A stretch of DNA of 64,000 bases from Holtermannia corniformis. Its lineage: Eukaryota; Basidiomycota; Tremellomycetes; Holtermanniales. A program made the translations under genes and the position numbers. The notes below the pieces were generated by a model. The model had not been told where the DNA came from. It made no database searches and was given only the letters and a program-made list of their open reading frames with translations. Numbering within the stretch: the stretch's first letter is position 1; each line of letters starts with the position of its first letter. The DNA is taken from positions 106,678-170,677 of the forward strand of contig BCIJ01000031.1 in assembly GCA_001599935.1 (NCBI GenBank), in the 5' to 3' direction. Positions 1 through 10,177 of this stretch are shown here, piece after piece.

Positions 1-1375
1 GGCGCCCTTGTTCGAGTTGGACGCCTGCTGGTTACCGTCGGCCTGTGAGGGTGAGATGTGCGCCAAGATGTGCGACAAACGGCAAGTACTCACAGCGCCA
101 GTGGCAGCAGCGGCAGCATCAGTCGCAGTTGCAGTGGCCGCAGCGGCGTCGGTGGCCGTAGCGGTAGCAGCAGCGGCATCGGCAGCAGCAGTGTCGGTCG
201 CAGCAGCAGCGTCGGTCGCAGTGGCAGCGGTAGCAGCAGCATCGCCAGCGTTGGCATCAGCGTTGGCGTTGCCACTCTACAGTGATCATCAGCTCTGCAC
301 TGAGGATCCAGACTCGACCTACCAAGAGACCGTTGATGGTGTCGACGACAGACTGCACCCCGGCGTCGTCCAGACCAAGCGCGCTCAAGTTTTGGATGAT
401 CGCTTGACCTGCGTCGGCGGCGTTGTTTGTATCAGCAGCTTGGTTGGCGTCGGCGTTTGCATTGTCCGCATTGGCGTTGTTCGCATTGTTGGCGTTGTTG
501 TTGCCGTGCTTGTGGTTCTTCCCATTGCCATTCCCGTTGCCGTTGCCATTGTTGTCATTAGCAGCAGCGGCAGCATCGGTCGCCTGGGCGGCAGCAGCCT
601 GGTTCTCATAAGCGAGCTGACGATCGTCGAGGAAATGACTTACCGCGTCGGTAGCTGTAGCAGCTGCAGCCGTATCCGTCTAGACGATGGCATCAGTGAC
701 CGTGGTCAACGGTATCCTAGATCGACCTCACAGCAGCAGCAGCGGCGTCCTGCAGAGCATGGTGTCAGTGAAAGACACGAGATACCTGAGACTGACGGTA
801 GCAGCGGCAGTGGCGTTGGCCGCAACGTCGGTTGCAGCAGCGTCTGCCTGTGTACAGGTCAGCTTCGCCCACTACACGGAGCTAGAACGCACGGCAGCTG
901 TAGCATTGGCGGTAGCGGCATCATCGGCGGCAGCAGCCTGATTGTCCTGGTCCGGTCAGTCTCGATCATTGCTTCGGCGGGGATAACATACCGCGTTGGC
1001 ATCAGCCTGCGCTTCGTCAGCTCTTCAACGGCCTGCGCTGCTCACTACTTACAGCCTGGTTAGCTTGATCGTCCTGCTGCTGCTGCTCCTTGTTCTTGTT
1101 CCGCCTCGTCCTCGAGCGGCGCTGTTCGGGGCCCTGGGTAGAGTGAGCAAGCCAACATATCACGAGACGCCTTACCCTGGCGTAGACCATGGCGACACCT
1201 GCGCTCGTCGGATCGGAGCGACGTGCGAGGCTCTGCACAGTACAGTCAGCTACCATCGACTATCAAATCGAGCACGTACATCAGGCACTTGACGCGAGTT
1301 GGGCACGGCGAGACCAGCCGTGAGAGCAGGTGCGACCAGCGCGAGGACAGCAAAGTAGGCGGCGAAGCGAGTCAT
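1..1375 (-). CDS. Secreted Ala/Thr/Asp/Asn-rich low-complexity protein, many tiny exons (3' end cut by window edge)
   Basis: The minus strand opens with an ATG at 1375-1373 and a typical secretion signal (MTRFAAYFAVLALVAPALTA), then a short Arg/Gln-rich stretch (RRSRTRRNKNKEQQQQ). The rest is almost only Ala, Thr, Asp and Asn (DAAAATATATDAA-type runs), with an Asn-rich block near 400-560 (NGNGNGNGKNHKHGNNN). At about 300-420 there is a more ordinary patch, AGQAIIQNLSALGLDDAGVQS. Continuity requires about ten introns of 45-50 nt, most with a CTGAC branch motif. Several exons are tiny: 992-1006 (15 nt), 732-749 (18 nt) and 644-679 (36 nt), and the repeat exons I checked begin and end in phase 0. 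The frame is still open at base 1, so the C-terminus is missing. Probably a cell-wall or secreted protein by inference; I do not recognise a family. The long Ala/Gly open frames on the other strand are shadows. Confidence 0.72.
101..275. repeat. GC-rich trinucleotide-like repeat encoding poly-Ala
   Basis: Degenerate GCAGCAGCG/GTGGCAGCG-type repetition. On the minus strand it encodes the Ala/Thr/Asp run of the secreted protein, so it is coding low complexity rather than an independent repeat family. It could be length-variable between strains. Confidence 0.6.
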
Positions 1376-2990
1376 TGCGAATTACGATGCTTGGCGAGCT
1401 TTTGATGCGAGTCGAGAGGGGCGGAGGGTAGTCACAGACTATAGACAAAAGGTGTCCGGCACCGAATGAATGGGCTTTTGCGCGGAGGGAGGTAGTTTGC
1501 GAAAGCGGATGGAAACCAGTTCGAAGGAAAAGACCAGAGGGCGCGGCCATGGCGCTGGTTATATCCCCTGCGGTGGTGAAAAGTGAGGTCATGGGCTAGC
1601 TAGGCTGTAACGCACGCGCCGAGCTTGCGTGTGCCAGGTTATGCTTCAGCCCGTCGTTGGTTCGTCAGCACAGTCTATGAAACGCGCGTTAGTTGGTGGT
1701 GCGGTTTCAGCACCGTGTACCCTGCTTCAGCCCGCGCTCGCACAAGTTAGCAGGCGGCTATTCCCAGCTGCTGGCGTGCTCGCGTCGGGTGTGCTCGGCG
1801 ATAGCAACGTCGTACGACTGGTAAAGTGGGGATCGTCATTCCAACAGGCTTCGCGCACTTTATCTTTCACTTTACTCTGCGATGCGACGAGATTGGCATC
1901 AGCGCGTCGGACCCGATCCGATGGACGTCGTCCCGAAGAAGGACGGTGTTGATTCCCAGCAGCCATACACACGGTCGACGCGGTCAGAAGTCGACGGGCG
2001 ATCACACACCCAAGAGTGAGTAGTGAGCTGGCCACAGGGTCGATGCCACGTGGGGAGGCGACGATCGGTGTCATGGCAGTGTGCTCGCACGGCCGACGTC
2101 TGTCACGTCGATCTCTCAGTGTCCCATCCTCGTCGTCGTCAAGCCATACACTGTACATGGGATGCAGAGCAGTATGTGTGTGCATGGCCGTGTCTGTCGT
2201 TGCCAGAGGACGATCCCAAACCGAGTTCAGGGGTACAATACGCCCAACGCGCACAGACGCTGCTGACCTCCTCTTTGGCTCGCTAGCGGTTCCCTCAGGG
2301 CGACATGCTGCGAACAATGGGCCCGCACCGTGTTGACACTGACAGGCGTAGGTACTCGCACAGCCTCACGGAGTCGGGCGACGTGCTTCAGGTGCTCTCC
2401 TTCCGTCATCAGGAGCAGGCCCGCTCAGTCAACATTGTGTCAAGGCCCGGGCCGACCTCGCTGGATGAACAACAGCTCGCGGTCGACGAGTAGGTTCGAG
2501 TCAACAGCTGATAGCTGCACCTAGCAACCACAGCGATCAGCCTGCGCAAGAGCCTATTGTCCTCGTGCCCTGGCGACGGCCACTGACACCTTCCGAGGCC
2601 CGAGCGCCGACGTCAAACAGATCGCCCGCGTGCTCTTTGTCCTCGGCCGTCGCCAGGAGAAGCCAAAGAAAGGATCGGCTGATTGATCAGCGAGATTGCG
2701 CTGCTAGCCGTCGTTCCCGAGCCGACAACGGAACACGCACCGGCCCTGCCGGCGTCCGCATACGGTCGAGCTCTCCTTTGTTCTCACCGCAACCGTCTGG
2801 GCACTGACGCTGCCTGCCTCGAGGTTGGCGTGTGCGCGGTGATCGGTGGGCTACCAACCCCTTTGCGGACCGGCCCTTTCCCAGTACAAAGGCTGCCTTC
2901 CCTTTGTTGACCAGGATGCCGTCGCCCACGCCAGCACCTGCCTTGCCTTTGCCGTCTTGCGACCTCTCTCCCCAACGGCGCACGTCAGAC
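1376..2990. other. Intergenic region between divergent genes
   Basis: About 1.6 kb between the secreted protein (-) and the arrestin (+). It holds several open frames, including one of about 196 codons at 1727-2317 (-). They have no signal, domain or convincing amino-acid pattern, and many begin only at GTG or TTG. I see no tRNA or repeat. It presumably holds the promoters of both flanking genes. Confidence 0.5.
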
Positions 2991-2996
2991 TATATA
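2991..2996 (+). promoter_or_regulatory. TATA-like element upstream of the arrestin gene
   Basis: The sequence ACTATATACC lies about 350 nt before the ATG at 3345. No ATG occurs on the + strand between this element and 3345, which supports a leader starting about 30 nt downstream and initiation at 3345. Confidence 0.4.
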
Positions 2997-3344
2997 CCGA
3001 CTAGGCTGCCGCCGTCTGCCATCCAGTGTCACCTCGTCCCATCTCCGCCCTCGAGTCGACAAACGCCTTTGCCATCGCAACCGCGCTCGCGTCCGCGTCC
3101 GTTGTCGTGGCTCGTCCCTCGGCATCTTGTCCCTCCCTTGACGACGACAACTGCAGCACAGCGCTCGTCGGTCCAGCGTCACTCTCGATCCTCCTCGTCT
3201 GCTCTCAGGCGCGAGCGTGAGACTGAGCACCTGGATACCCTCTACGACCGCAGGCGAAGTCTTCCTGCCAAGCCACTCGACTACGTTGGCGACAGCCCAA
3301 AGCCTCTCAAGGCAAAAGGTACCAAGTCGAAAAAGAAAGACGAC

Positions 3345-5574
3345 ATGTCAAACCCACTCGCAATGAAGCTCGAGGTCAGACTCGAGCACGGTGGCGACGT
3401 TCTCGATCTCTTTGGCGGCGCCAAGACTGGGTACGTCGGCCGAAACGATGCAGCATCGCTCTGACAAGTGTAGCACATCATACTCTTTGCCAGGGCACAT
3501 TCTCATCACCATGCCTGCACAACAACCCATGCTCCTGCCTGACGGCACCCATGCTCTTCGCCACCGCGTACTGCACAGCCTCGAGGTGACGTTTGAAGGC
3601 AAAAGCGAGTTCTTCGATGAACAGGGTGAGTCTGCTCGCTTCTCGATCGGTCGATCACCGCGCTAACTAACGTCTTGCGCGATTAGGCCGATACACCCCT
3701 TTGCGCCTCGTGGCCGTCAAGAAGAATCTGCTAGCTGATGTGCCTCCCGTTCGGCTGCCGATGCATCGGGCCAAAGGCAACGTCGTCACCTATGCGCATC
3801 CTTTCGACTTGACGATTCCGGGTTGGCTGCCACCGTCGCACGTCTCGACAATGACCAATACGTCGTACGGTCTCATTGCCAAGGCCGTAGTCGCGTACGA
3901 GTCGGCGAGTTTGCCAAGCAGTCTGCCGATCGGACAAACCCTCGAGTCGGTGCGGCCACGGCAACACCGGTCACGCTCGCCTTCGCCTCCCGAGCCATGC
4001 CAAATGCACCCATCGTCTGCGCCGACGCTAGGCACAACCACGACAATCTCTGCTGGCCCCTCTGCAGCCGTCGAGGCGCTGCAGCCATTCGCGAGTAGCT
4101 ACCGTCAGCGCTTTACTCGCTCCCTCGTCTCTGCTCTGCACACGCCTTCCTCGTCGGCCCCTCATTCGTCGAGGAACCAAGCAACGTCACCATGGAAGCC
4201 TATCAAGGTACTCCGTCACCGCCTCCCAGCCGCGTCTGACAATCTCGACGGCGCACCCGACGCTCAAGCCAACGCCGAGCGCCACTTTACCCTCAAGCCC
4301 GAAGTGGACTCGCCCAGTCCCGTCGAGTGCGTCGTCAGCGTGCCAGAGTGGGTCGATTGCCGTGGCGGCGAAAAGAACCTCAAGGTCAGCATCCGGCTAC
4401 GCGCTCGCAAGGGCTTTACTGCCGAAATCGCTGGTGCTCAACCTGTGGTTGCCGAGACGAGCGCTGGGGCGGACGACGCCATGCAAGTGGACAATGAGCT
4501 ACCTCCCGCCGTGTCGGCGCCGGCCACGACGACTGCCGCGTCCAGCGGTAGCGCCTCTGCGCCTCCTGGGACCGAGATCAAAACGCACATGGTCGAGCTT
4601 GGCATGGAGGTCGAAGAGTCTGAACGCTTCAGCTCGGTCCCGACGCAATCCTACACGTCCTTCTTCCCGATCCCGACCGAGCAGCCCAGCACGAGCAACT
4701 CATCCGTCGGACCGCACGCTTTCTTGTCACCTCGGACTCCAGTTGCCGACATGGCCATGCTTGGTCTGGGCATGCCGCCGTCCGGCCCGTACCGTGGAGT
4801 CCGCACCAAGGCATTGCTTCTGGCCGATGACGGGCAACCGCGCAACTTTCAGTTTGCCGGCGAAGGTCTCGAGCTGGGTGAACGATGGCGCAAGGTCAAC
4901 GTCGTGCTGCCGATGAGCTTCCCGAGCGACGGCACGATCTCAAGCGAGCAGCCTCAAGCCGAGATGGAGGGACCATTCCTGCGCATCCGCCACAAGCTCA
5001 AGGTCCGCGTGGTTTGCCGGTCTTCCTCTGTGCCAGGCTCGGATACCGTGAGTCACATATACACGGTGCTGCAAGCCAGCTGACAATCCAGGTCGTCATC
5101 CTGTCCACTCCATTGCGCTTCGGCACCGCTCCTGAACGCCCGGCGCCCTCCCGCGCTTCGCCATCGATCATTGCGCTCCCAGCATACTGCCAACTGTTCC
5201 ACGAGAACGGCGAGCTTCGGCAATGCGAGCCCTTGCCATTGTACGAGGGCATCCCAATCGATGACCCACCGCCCTTCCAAGATGCCGTCGCGTCATGTGC
5301 CCCCGTACCCAGAGAGGCTCTCGAATTGGCGCGCGAGGCTACGCCCACCCCAGCCGAAGAGGCCGAGTCAGACGCCATGGACGTGGACGGCTCTGGCTCT
5401 GAAGATGAAGACGCTGCGCACGGCAGCAATTCTTCCATCGGCGACACCTCATCCAGCACCCTGTCGTCCGCAGCCGACGGCGAAGTCCCACTCCCTCCGA
5501 CCCCACGCACTCCTGGCGGTCGCAAGATTATTGCAACACCCCACGCACCCTTCATTGCCGGCCTCGCTCTCTAA
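3345..5574 (+). CDS. Alpha-arrestin-like trafficking adaptor
   Basis: Arrestin-fold adaptors of this type recruit Rsp5-type ubiquitin ligases to plasma-membrane transporters and receptors for endocytosis. Exons join as SNPLAMKLEVRLEHGGDVLD, then TGTSYSLPGHILITM with HSLEVTFEGKSEFF, then a long exon with RYTPLRLVAVKKNLL and HPFDLTIPGWLPPSH (arrestin N domain). Next come a disordered insert and an arrestin C-like part (FLRIRHKLKVRVVC, then VVILSTPLRFG after the last intron). Near the C-terminus are LPAYCQLF, LPLYEGIP and DDPPPFQDA, in the place where arrestins carry LPxY/PPxY ligase-docking motifs, followed by an acidic tail. There are three introns, near 3434-3475, 3628-3687 and 5049-5092. Start 3345 is chosen because the preceding 345 nt lacks any ATG. 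The same frame is open back to an ATG at 2916, so a longer N-terminus is possible. Length is about 690 residues. Confidence 0.82.
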
Positions 5575-5756
5575 GCTGTTTCTTGCCCCGCACCCTTTCG
5601 GAACCCATTCGCAAACTGTATCTTCTTGCACTCATTCGCATTCACCTACCATTGCCCTGTGCAGTATTGCCCTTGCCGGCGTATATATTACGAAACGTAT
5701 CATGACATGCATGCACTTGAACCTGATTGATCGCTCCGGAAGAGTTGCATGCGGGG

Positions 5757-7711
5757 TTAGTCGAATACAATCTTCTTGGCGGTGACCGTGCCAGGTGGTG
5801 GGATCGCCATCGCCATTTCTTTTTGCTTGCGCAACCGGGCAGCCTCCCAGGACGGGTGCATCGCCTGCTCCTTATCGGTCGATTTGCCAAACGTGCCGGC
5901 AACTGCAGGCCGGGTTGCGTTCGGCGGTGCAGATGCCGGTGGTGCGCTCGCATGACCGCCGCGACCAGCAAAGCCACCTCGGCCGCCTCTCGCGCCGCCT
6001 CGTCCACCGCGCACACTCGTAGCCACGGCGTCGTTGGCCGCTTCAGCAGCGTGCACTGCAATGGAGCCGCCTCGTCCACCACCGCGCGTGCCCCATCCGC
6101 TTCCTCCGCCACGAGCTCTGTTCCTCGCCTCTTCACGCGCAGTATCCTCCTCTCGAGCTTTGACGACGTGCTTTGCGCCTCGGCCATACTTTTTCTCCCA
6201 AATTCTAAAGCCAAGGATCAGATCGGCAATTGCGAATGAAACATGGTAACTGACGCTTGCCGCGCTCTCTGCCCTCTGCGATTCTTGCGCTCGCCCTTGG
6301 CGCTGCCAATGATCCCTTCAAGTCCCACATCATCGTCAGGGTCCGAGTCGTCCGAGTCGCCCTTGTAGAAGCCGGTTGCAAGTGTGGGCAGAAAGGTGGA
6401 AGTCGTGATTGCAGTGTTGTTCGAGACAGGTGGAGCTCGGGGTACAGGTCGTGCTGCTACTTTGGGCGCAGGCGCAGGCTTGACGCGCTTCGCTGGACGA
6501 GCGTCATCTTCGGAGGCCACGTCTGAACCTTGCGAATCATCTTCCGAGTTTTGCACATTGTCGTCGAAGCCGCCTTCGCTACCGTCATCGTCTCCACCAA
6601 CCGACCCAGACTCCCAGCCTGCCGCATCCGCCGCCTCGTCCTCACTGTACCCGGCGAGGCTATCGACGTCTTCATTATCACCGTCCACTTGGTTCACTAC
6701 GTCCTCTTGATCGTCGACATCATCCACCATGTCGGGCAGATTCTGCATGCTCTGCAGTCGGAGCTTCTGCAATGCATCCAGATCTGGCTTCGGGACCAGT
6801 TTGGACTTGGCGCCTCCGGCCACGGATCGCAGAGAAGCGCCCTCTTCTCCTACGGTCCACGATACGATGGCCTTTACAGCTTCGCCGACGCCCTTTGAGC
6901 TGAGGATTCGATTCTCAACTCTTGTATACGTCGGTGATGTTGGCGAATGCTTCGAACTGGACGCTGGGGCCGGAGGCATCAAGTTGGATGGCAGTGTTTC
7001 ATGCTTGAGCAGGTGGTGCTTCTTGAGTTTGATCGCAAGGAAGGAGTGGGCGACAGTAGGAAGTGGGATGTGCTGTACACGTGCGTCAGCTGAGGTCGTC
7101 TTCGTTGTGAACCGCACATGCAACAGCTCGAGCTGTTCTTCAAGAGTTGGCAGCTCGCTCGAATCCGGTGTCTTTGTTCTATCGCATGAGTCAGTGCCAG
7201 CACTTCGCTAGCAGAGCAGGGCTGGCGTACCTCAACTGCTTGATCTTCTTGATCAGTCGCTGCGTTTCGACAGTTTTCGCCTTCTTCAGCACGGGATGCA
7301 GCGTCTTGAGCGATTGCGGCTTGAAGCGGGTCAATACAACAGGCCCTTCTAATTTGTAGGACGTACGATGCGACTAGAGATCTTCTCCAAATCTAGGGGG
7401 ACTGCAGGTTCAGCCTCGGGCTCGTCAGGCAGCGTCGAAGTTGATGCCACAGGTGCCTCTGTCTCGGTTGTTGTTGGCGCAGCAACCGCAGAGACATTTT
7501 CGCTCTCCGCAGCAGATCCTTCAGCTGCAATGTCTGGCTTGGCAGCCGCCTCGAGCTTTGCCTATTGGAATCGTTAGCAAATAAGTTGGATCGGGGCGCA
7601 ACGTACAGCTTCAGCAGCTCGCTTGCGTTCCTCCCGCTGCTTCCCGGTCCTCTTACGTTTCGCAGGCTGCTGAACAGCTACCACGGTTGACTCCCGAGTG
7701 CTCTCGGCCAT
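5757..7711 (-). CDS. BUD22: BUD22/SRFBP1-family ribosome-biogenesis protein
   Basis: BUD22 acts in the nucleolus in small-subunit (18S) rRNA maturation. The protein starts MAESTRESTVVAVQQPAKRK and has a basic N-terminus, then helical KTLHPVLKKAKTVETQRLIK, PTVAHSFLAIKLKKHHLLKH and VENRILSSKGVGEAVKAIV. A long acidic Asp/Glu/Ser middle follows. The diagnostic family C-terminus is split by an intron: KNRRGQRARQA, then IWEKKYGRGAKHV. The last segment carries an Arg-Gly-Gly-rich stretch (RGGRGGARGGRGGFAGRGG) before HPSWEAARLRKQ and the terminal KKIVFD, which is the usual family ending. Five introns make the frames continuous, about 590 residues. The ATG at 7711 is the first in frame. It is divergent from the COA8-like gene 162 bp away. 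Confident family call; the RGG tract is longer than I expect. Confidence 0.92.
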
Positions 7712-7873
7712 GTTGGAGCACTGTTCGTGGGATGTATCGAGAGGTAAGAGCGACACAACTACAGGTGAGCACCTTGCAAGATTCCGGGTTTGGTTTCCCA
7801 CGGGTGACACGTCGTATGTCTGCCAGTATGACTGTCAAGCGGCCGTCGCTCTCCCCACAAGCCGCTATTCAGT

Positions 7874-8574
7874 ATGCAGGCAAGCACATCCTATCTCGCG
7901 CCTGCAAAGGGAAGCTTGCAGTCCATCCGGTTGGCGTCGACCGCGACTGCGAGCAAAACCCGCCGCGCCGTGCGCAGACCGGTGTCCGGTGTTGACCTCG
8001 TTGCACCGTACGTGCTGCTTCAGTGAAGCAGTCCAACCTAACGTATCAAAGTCCCGATCCTCAATCCCATCTTCGACCAGTCATCTACGCATCGTCTTCA
8101 GCACGTCCCAAGTCCGCCACGTCCCCATATTCAACCGAAGAATTCCCTTCGGGTGCGTACTCGCAAAAGGTGCAGACGCGGGCAAGGGAAGATGCGAATG
8201 TACTCCGCGAGCGTGAAGAACTCGAGCTGTCCTGGAGATTGCGACGAGAGCGGATAGACGCTACCAATCACCGCTTTTGGGTGCGATTGTCTTTGCCCAG
8301 TTGTGCTCAACTGATGATCCAATACTAGTCCATAACCAACTCGCTGTTCGACACACACCTCGCACACCGACTATCGCTGCTTCCCCAGGCTGCGGATCCA
8401 CCGACACCAGAAGACTTGGCTCGGCGAGAGGCGTGCTTGGATCGCTTCTATGCCGATTGGCAGGCCGCAAACCGGCAACGGCAGAAGACCTGGGTGTTAG
8501 ACTGGTGGCGCGAGCTATGGAGCTCACTCAAGCTTGAAGCCAGGATGACGCTTGGCGGCAGAGGCTCCCGTTGA
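7874..8574 (+). CDS. COA8/APOPT1-like mitochondrial protein (cytochrome c oxidase assembly)
   Basis: COA8 (formerly APOPT1) is a mitochondrial factor needed for stable cytochrome c oxidase assembly. Exon 1 gives an Arg/Ser/Ala-rich start with no acidic residue (MQASTSYLAPAKGSLQSIRL and on), a good mitochondrial targeting peptide. After a 44-nt intron the frame continues as VDLVAPPDPQSHLRPV, matching the family's PPDP..NLRP opening. Exon 2 holds a charged helix (KVQTRAREDANVLREREELE) and ends in RIDATNHRFW, the conserved N-H-x-F-W. After a second intron of about 48 nt come ACLDRFYADW and TWVLDWWRELW, again family-like. Total about 202 residues. None of this is visible in a single frame, because each exon lies in a different one. 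The gene shares a short divergent promoter with BUD22. Assignment rests on remembered family motifs. Confidence 0.75.
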
Positions 8575-8852
8575 CCGAGGCGGAGATGTCGACCATTTGT
8601 CTTTCAGTCTGTACTCGGCCCGGGCGCTCCGTCAGATATGCAAGGAGCGTAACTAGCTGCGTGGGACGATGTGACAGTCTACTTCCCGCTGGACATTCAA
8701 GTGCCGACTTCCCTAGTAGTTTGATGCTGCCTCGGACCGTCGAACAGAAACGCCGCTCGGCGTCCATTGTGCTAATTTAATCCATCCGGTCAACCATTGT
8801 CCTCCATATAGGATACTGCCGCCGCACGTACTCGTCTCGAGTCCGAGGAAGG

Positions 8853-8859
8853 TATAAAA
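8853..8859 (+). promoter_or_regulatory. TATA box (GGTATAAAAC) of small gene 8902-9168
   Basis: A strong TATA element about 50 nt before the ATG. The same GGTATAAAA core recurs before the small genes at 41232 and 40377, suggesting a shared core-promoter type with short leaders. Confidence 0.7.
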
Positions 8860-8901
8860 CGTGATGCGGCTGGCAGATCGATACACAGTCACTTACCTGC
8901 A

Positions 8902-9168
8902 ATGAGCTCCACCGACGCATTCAACCCGCGAGATATTGCCGAGCAATTTCTCGAAGCCTTGCGCGAAGCTAAAGGTGCTGGTGAAGCTGGGGCCGAGCAA
9001 TGTGTCACTACATGCACAAGCTTACTCAAGGATCTCACCGTGGATCAAACGACCGATGTTGTCAACGAGGCCGTGGAAATCGACTCACAAGCTGAGAATG
9101 CCATGGACAGCTCGGTACTTCGCGCCAATCTGCAGATGCTTGCAACGTACTGCCAAAGAAGCGCTTGA
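8902..9168 (+). CDS. Small acidic helical protein, 88 aa (tandem family member A)
   Basis: Single-exon gene starting MSSTDAFNPRDIAEQFLEAL and ending MLATYCQRSA. It is rich in Ala, Glu, Asp and Thr, predicted helical, with no signal peptide or membrane segment. Alignment by eye with the next gene (9378) shows a shared spine: Cys, then Leu-rich, TT..V(V/I), .V, then (M/L)D.(S/A)(V/L)(L/V)RA.L and a terminal Cys. I recognise no database family. The strong TATA box at 8853 and lack of introns argue for a genuine, possibly highly expressed or stress-responsive gene. The function is unknown. Confidence 0.6.
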   Translation: MSSTDAFNPRDIAEQFLEALREAKGAGEAGAEQCVTTCTSLLKDLTVDQTTDVVNEAVEIDSQAENAMDSSVLRANLQMLATYCQRSA

Positions 9169-9377
9169 TTTATGTGCTGTGCATCTAGGACAGACCATGT
9201 ATATCTATATGACAAAACTGGTGGGACGCGATATATCTGCCGTGCGACGCCATCCTCGGTCGATCCTGTCCATGAGGCTAACGTAGCCCCCAAGGCAAAG
9301 GAGGCTAACGCCTTCTCATCTTGTAACACGCGTTGCTGCACTTTGTACAGCCAGCGTCGCTCGGACTATCAGGTACA

Positions 9378-9647
9378 ATGTCAACCTCCCTCCCTGTTAC
9401 GACGCTCGCGCAGTGGCTCCACAACGCAATCGCCTACAGCAGCGCAAACCTAACCGAGGAAGCTCAGGAAAAGGGTCGGGAAGTCTGCCGACTCATCTTT
9501 CAAGGGCTAGATGCTGAAACGACTGCTGCTGTAATCGACCAAACGGTTGCGCTGAACACCAGTGACGGATTCACTTCGTTGGACGGTGCACTTGTACGAG
9601 CTATACTTTGGCAGATATCCGTCAAATGTTGTCGGGGAGAGTGGTAG
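9378..9647 (+). CDS. Small helical protein, 89 aa (tandem family member B)
   Basis: Single-exon frame starting MSTSLPVTTLAQWLHNAIAY and ending ISVKCCRGEW, 209 bp after gene A and in the same orientation. Residues 30-85 (REVCRLIFQGLDAETTAAVI and on) line up with gene A in length, spacing and several identities, so the two look like diverged tandem duplicates. No clear TATA box lies close to its ATG; the nearest AT-rich element is near 9231. No known domain was recognised. Confidence 0.5.
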   Translation: MSTSLPVTTLAQWLHNAIAYSSANLTEEAQEKGREVCRLIFQGLDAETTAAVIDQTVALNTSDGFTSLDGALVRAILWQISVKCCRGEW

Positions 9648-10177
9648 ATACTGTGCATGCCTGGGGTTTGAAGACATGAAGCCGTGAACTCGTCCTGTAC
9701 CGTCACTGGTGGTCTTAAGGTTTTACTGAATAGCACAAGGACACTACCGTGCTAAGTTGTCCTGTAGAGCGATCCGTTACTGCACAAGGGCAAGAGTCAG
9801 CTCGAATTTGGGAAGTGTCCGGTACTGCTGTTTATCATCGCATCAATCAAATTACAGACTAGCACACAGCTGATGGCTTCAGATCATGCAGACCGCTGGA
9901 AGCTGCTGACTGCGGTCAACGGTGAGCGTTGCCGACACGCTGTGGACCTGCGTGCTGACCTTTTGATCAACCCATCGCAAGGCAAACAGGTCATCCATTC
10001 AAAAAATTCTGCACCTTCGAGGGGCTCTTGCAATTTGGAACATTTCGCATCGCATCGTATCTCCGTTCGGGGAACGAAGGAAAGGCCTGAGCGCTTCCAG
10101 ACTGATAAATACCACGATGTACGTGATACAAGGCTCTCCAGCACACCACCCACTTCTCCACTGCAAGACTGACAGCG

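Noticed and set aside
8..1063. Long + strand Ala/Gly/Val/Ser frame at the left edge
   Set aside because: It is the complement of the Ala-rich secreted gene, starts at TTG, has no signal or domain, and the minus strand gives a signal peptide and consistent splice sites.
1727..2317. 196-codon minus-strand open frame
   Set aside because: Random-looking composition, no splice continuity, no domain; GC-rich DNA yields many such frames.
2488..2505. GGTTCGAGTC string resembling a tRNA B box (also near 43785)
   Set aside because: No matching A box or stems at the proper distance.
7687..8328. Apparent frameshifts in the COA8-like gene
   Set aside because: All frame changes coincide with good GT...AG introns, so the gene is intact.
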